From positions 1 through 64,000 of the forward strand of contig WQZH01000009.1 in assembly GCA_009780825.1 (NCBI GenBank): 64,000 nucleotides of DNA, in the 5' to 3' direction. Positions 61,816 through 64,000 of the stretch are shown here, piece by piece (the stretch's first letter is position 1; the number at the start of each line of letters is the position of its first letter). Position numbers and translations under genes: made by a program. The notes beneath the pieces were generated by a model. It saw nothing but the letters and a program-made list of their open reading frames with translations. It was not told the DNA's origin and made no database searches. This DNA is from Desulfobulbus sp. Its GTDB lineage: Bacteria; Desulfobacterota; Desulfobulbia; Desulfobulbales; Desulfobulbaceae.

Positions 61816-61849
61816 AAAAAAAAAAATCGCCGGTCCACAGGGACCGGCG
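61816..61849 (-). terminator. Rho-independent terminator of the YqgE gene
   Basis: Stem CGCCGGTCC (61828-61836) with GGACCGGCG (61841-61849), loop ACAG, then eleven T residues on the minus strand (61816-61826). It lies 26 bp after the yqgE stop and just before the ykgJ start. Confidence 0.9.
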
Positions 61850-61875
61850 TGGGCATTCTCAGGTTGGGGGTAGCC

Positions 61876-62451
61876 TTAAGCAAAGCCGATAACGTCACCG
61901 AAGGCAGCGATATCTATCCCATAGATCTTCGCGGCTTTTCGCCATTTCTGCTCGTCCGGCGTGTGGAAAAGAATATCGATATCGGCCGGGACGGTCAACC
62001 AGCTATTGTCCATCAGTTCCCCTTCCAACTGACCGACGCCCCAGCCGGCGTATCCCAGCATGAAAAGAAAATGTTTTGGCCCCTGTCCAAGCGAAATGTC
62101 TTCAAGCAAGCGGGAATCGCGGCTTACATAGATGCCGGGCTTCACTTCCATGGCATAGCGATCCGGGATCTCCGTGGTATACAGGATGAATCCGGCATCG
62201 ACATCAACCGGGCCTCCCATATACACCGGAGGCAGAAAACCTTCCGGGATGGCCAGATTGGAACCGTGGAGGATATCGAACAGGGTGATCTCTGGGTTGG
62301 GATTGTTGACCACCAGCCCCATGGCGCCATCTTCGTTGTGCACACAGATAAATATCACCTGCTCTTGAAAACGCGGATCAGGCATCTGTGGCGTGGAAAT
62401 GAGGAAATGGCCGGTCAAACTTTCCATGGTTGTCGAAGTGCCCCCTGTCAT
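61876..62451 (-). CDS. YqgE/AlgH family protein (DUF179)
   Basis: A 191-residue protein with LTGHFLISTPQMPDPRF, VIFICVHNEDGAMGLVVNNP, VYMGGPVDVDAGFILY and MLGYAGWGVGQLEGEL, diagnostic of DUF179. The family is conserved and folded as a compact sheet; function is unclear, with links to transcription of alginate in Pseudomonas. It is often next to Holliday resolvase ruvX/yqgF, which is not the case here. Ends at a strong terminator. Confidence 0.93.
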   Translation of the reverse strand: MTGGTSTTMESLTGHFLISTPQMPDPRFQEQVIFICVHNEDGAMGLVVNNPNPEITLFDILHGSNLAIPEGFLPPVYMGGPVDVDAGFILYTTEIPDRYAMEVKPGIYVSRDSRLLEDISLGQGPKHFLFMLGYAGWGVGQLEGELMDNSWLTVPADIDILFHTPDEQKWRKAAKIYGIDIAAFGDVIGFA

Positions 62452-62605
62452 AACTGTACCTTCTCGTTTTCCCGGCGATTGGAATATGTGCTCAGGGGTG
62501 ACGGAGTAGGACTCAATCGGTGTTGCCTCTTTGTTGCCGGTTCGCTACAATGTTAACAGTACAATCAGCAACAAGCAACCGCTATCGAGGAACAACAGGA
62601 AATAT

Positions 62606-62800
62606 ATGAGCGGACAATCATCCGTGCAAACCAAGTCGACCAAGCTGAAAAAAGCATTGAGTTGGATAGGGGAAACACTGCAAAATCAACCAGAAAAAGA
62701 ACGAAAGGCCGTTGTCCACGAGGCTGTATTCCGTTTTGACCTGACCCCGACGGAATGCGAATTCCTCAATCAGGACTTCAGTTCTCCTGATCCCGACTGA
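62606..62800 (+). CDS. Small protein, unknown function
   Basis: A 64-residue protein starting MSGQSSVQTKSTKLKKALSW, mostly helical and charged (ETLQNQPEKERKAVVHEAV), with an acidic end containing FDLTPTECEFLNQDF. An AGGA ribosome site precedes the ATG at 62606. No family recognised; such small helical proteins can be regulatory or DNA-binding. Confidence 0.55.
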   Translation: MSGQSSVQTKSTKLKKALSWIGETLQNQPEKERKAVVHEAVFRFDLTPTECEFLNQDFSSPDPD

Positions 62801-62826
62801 TATTGTTCCTTCCGCCCTGCCCTCTT

Positions 62827-64000
62827 TCACGCTTTGAGCCGATAGGCGGGAAGCTGTATCATCACCGTCGTGCCGATGCCGGGTTTGCTCTCCAGCTCGA
62901 TGGTGCCACCGTGCTCGGCGACGATTTTCTGCGAAATTGCCAAACCAATGCCCGTCCCTTTCTGTTTGGTCGTAAAATAGGGGAAAAAGACCTGTGCCAG
63001 GTGATCGGGGGCAATACCGGCGCCGGTATCCCGAATCCACACCTCCACTGACCGGCCATCCACGCTGTTGACAAGCGCCACCGACAGGGTTCCGCCCTGT
63101 TCCATGGCCTGCAAGCCATTGAGCAGCACGTTCATGACAACCTGCTGCAACCGATCGCCATCGCCCAGCACCGGCAGTAGCTCCGCTTGCTCATCCAGCA
63201 ATGTCTTGACGCCGCTCTCCGCGGCTTCGGTCTCGATCAATTCAAGACTGCGCCGTATCAATCCAGCCAGGTCGACACGCCCCAAGTGCAAAGCCGCCGG
63301 GCGGGTAAAGCTGAGCATCTCGGTGATGGCCCGGTTCATCCTCTCGGTTTCCTGAATCAACAGGTCGGCGGTATCCTGTTCTTTGCTGCCCGCTGAAAAT
63401 TTGTTTTTCAACAACAAGGCCAGCCCCTTGATGGAACTTAAAGGGTTCCGCACTTCGTGGGCAACGCCGCCCGCCATCCTGCCCACCGCTGCCAACCGTT
63501 CACTTTCCCGCATCCGTTGTTCCAGCGACTTGATTTCAGTGACATCCGAAATCAGCAAGACCTTGCCCATATATTGCTGTTCGCTGTCGACGATGGCCAA
63601 AGGATGACAGAGCAGTTCGTACCGCCGTCCGTCGACCATAAGCCGCACGGCCTGCTCCATTGTTCCTTCCGGTCGCTCGTCAGCCAGATCATCCAAAGGG
63701 AAAAAGGCGGCCAGTTGTTCAGGCAGAATGTCCTGCGGACGTCTGCCGGTCGTTTCGGTTTGCTCCAAACCGGTCAACTGCGCCATGGCCCTGTTCCAAG
63801 TGGTGATCCGCCCGGTGGTGTCCGTGGCAATGACGCCAACCGGCAGTTTGGCGATCAGCAGCGAGGTGAAGGCTTGCATATTTCCCAATGTTTTCTGGGA
63901 GACCCGGTATCCCTGCACCGCCAGCAAGGAAAACCAACCGCCGAACCCGACCAGCAGCATGGCGAGGGACAGCATGAAAATCTGCATTCGCAACCGTCCG
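62827..64000 (-). CDS. PAS-domain sensor histidine kinase (5' end off window)
   Basis: The visible part begins at a membrane segment (FMLSLAMLLVGFGGWFSLLAV), followed by a PAS domain (PVGVIATDTTGRITTWNRAM), a HisKA domain with the phospho-acceptor in GGVAHEVRNPLSSIKG, and a HATPase domain with N box (QQVVMNVLLNGLQAM), G1 IRDTGAGI and G2 GTGIGLAIS. The frame is open to the edge, and ZraS/HydH-type kinases have an earlier membrane segment and periplasmic domain, so the N-terminus is probably missing. No response regulator is visible. Confidence 0.92.
   Translation of the reverse strand, partial: GRLRMQIFMLSLAMLLVGFGGWFSLLAVQGYRVSQKTLGNMQAFTSLLIAKLPVGVIATDTTGRITTWNRAMAQLTGLEQTETTGRRPQDILPEQLAAFFPLDDLADERPEGTMEQAVRLMVDGRRYELLCHPLAIVDSEQQYMGKVLLISDVTEIKSLEQRMRESERLAAVGRMAGGVAHEVRNPLSSIKGLALLLKNKFSAGSKEQDTADLLIQETERMNRAITEMLSFTRPAALHLGRVDLAGLIRRSLELIETEAAESGVKTLLDEQAELLPVLGDGDRLQQVVMNVLLNGLQAMEQGGTLSVALVNSVDGRSVEVWIRDTGAGIAPDHLAQVFFPYFTTKQKGTGIGLAISQKIVAEHGGTIELESKPGIGTTVMIQLPAYRLKA

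Overview
The window reads as chromosomal DNA of an anaerobic, Gram-negative, Desulfobulbus-like member of the Desulfobacterota (former Deltaproteobacteria). This is inference from content: moderately high GC, lipopolysaccharide heptose genes, seven radical SAM enzymes, a futalosine-type menaquinone operon, citramalate synthase (CimA), a molybdopterin (MobB) gene, and the miaB/DUF4911 arrangement. No rRNA, tRNA or cas gene was found.

Layout. 1-632: trailer end of a type I-C-like CRISPR array (six identical repeats; the array continues off the left edge) cut off by transposase and IS-end remnants. 816-3796: an AsmA-family protein and MobB. 3853-12008: a minus-strand surface-polysaccharide locus with a single-chain GH18-like/NodB deacetylase/GT2 synthase, a GH26-type lipoprotein, a large secreted protein and small membrane and lipoproteins, one of them very AT-rich. 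12206-14984: a NodI/NodJ-type ABC exporter with a double-hotdog thioesterase. 15153-16852: a GntR-type regulator, its operator-like palindromes and a TauE/SafE exporter. 17001-21934: a FecR/DUF6600-like protein with a glutamine-rich tail, a PflA-like radical SAM protein, an arginase-fold protein with a rewritten metal site, and an acidic zinc-ribbon protein.

22543-38774 is mostly housekeeping: zinc-ribbon protein plus orphan partner, rlmN, radical SAM protein, serC and trmL; then a plus-strand run lysC-cimA-HhH protein-miaA-recJ, and another of purB-DUF4911-miaB-PHP phosphoesterase-radical SAM-S4 protein. 39102-42862 is accessory: a DUF2157-like membrane protein, a repeat lipoprotein, and a DUF2971 gene whose 3' end is duplicated as a remnant 1.6 kb away. 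purC and two tandem Hsp20 genes follow.

44947-52192 is a compact minus-strand menaquinone operon, transcribed mqnE-mqnC-amidohydrolase-mqnA-ubiE/menG-ubiX-ubiA-DUF3108, with a sigma-70 gene behind its own terminator upstream. 53777-64000 holds malQ, an unknown membrane protein, and a minus-strand series ykgJ-rlmH-tsaE-ycaO/TPR-waaF-gmhB, with yqgE and the 3' part of a PAS histidine kinase at the right edge.

The most unusual items are the His-substituted arginase-fold protein, the one-chain polysaccharide synthase/deacetylase locus, the transposon-truncated CRISPR array, two paralogous radical SAM proteins with CX4CX2C spacing, the three-way-junction palindrome before purB, and the duplicated DUF2971 tail.
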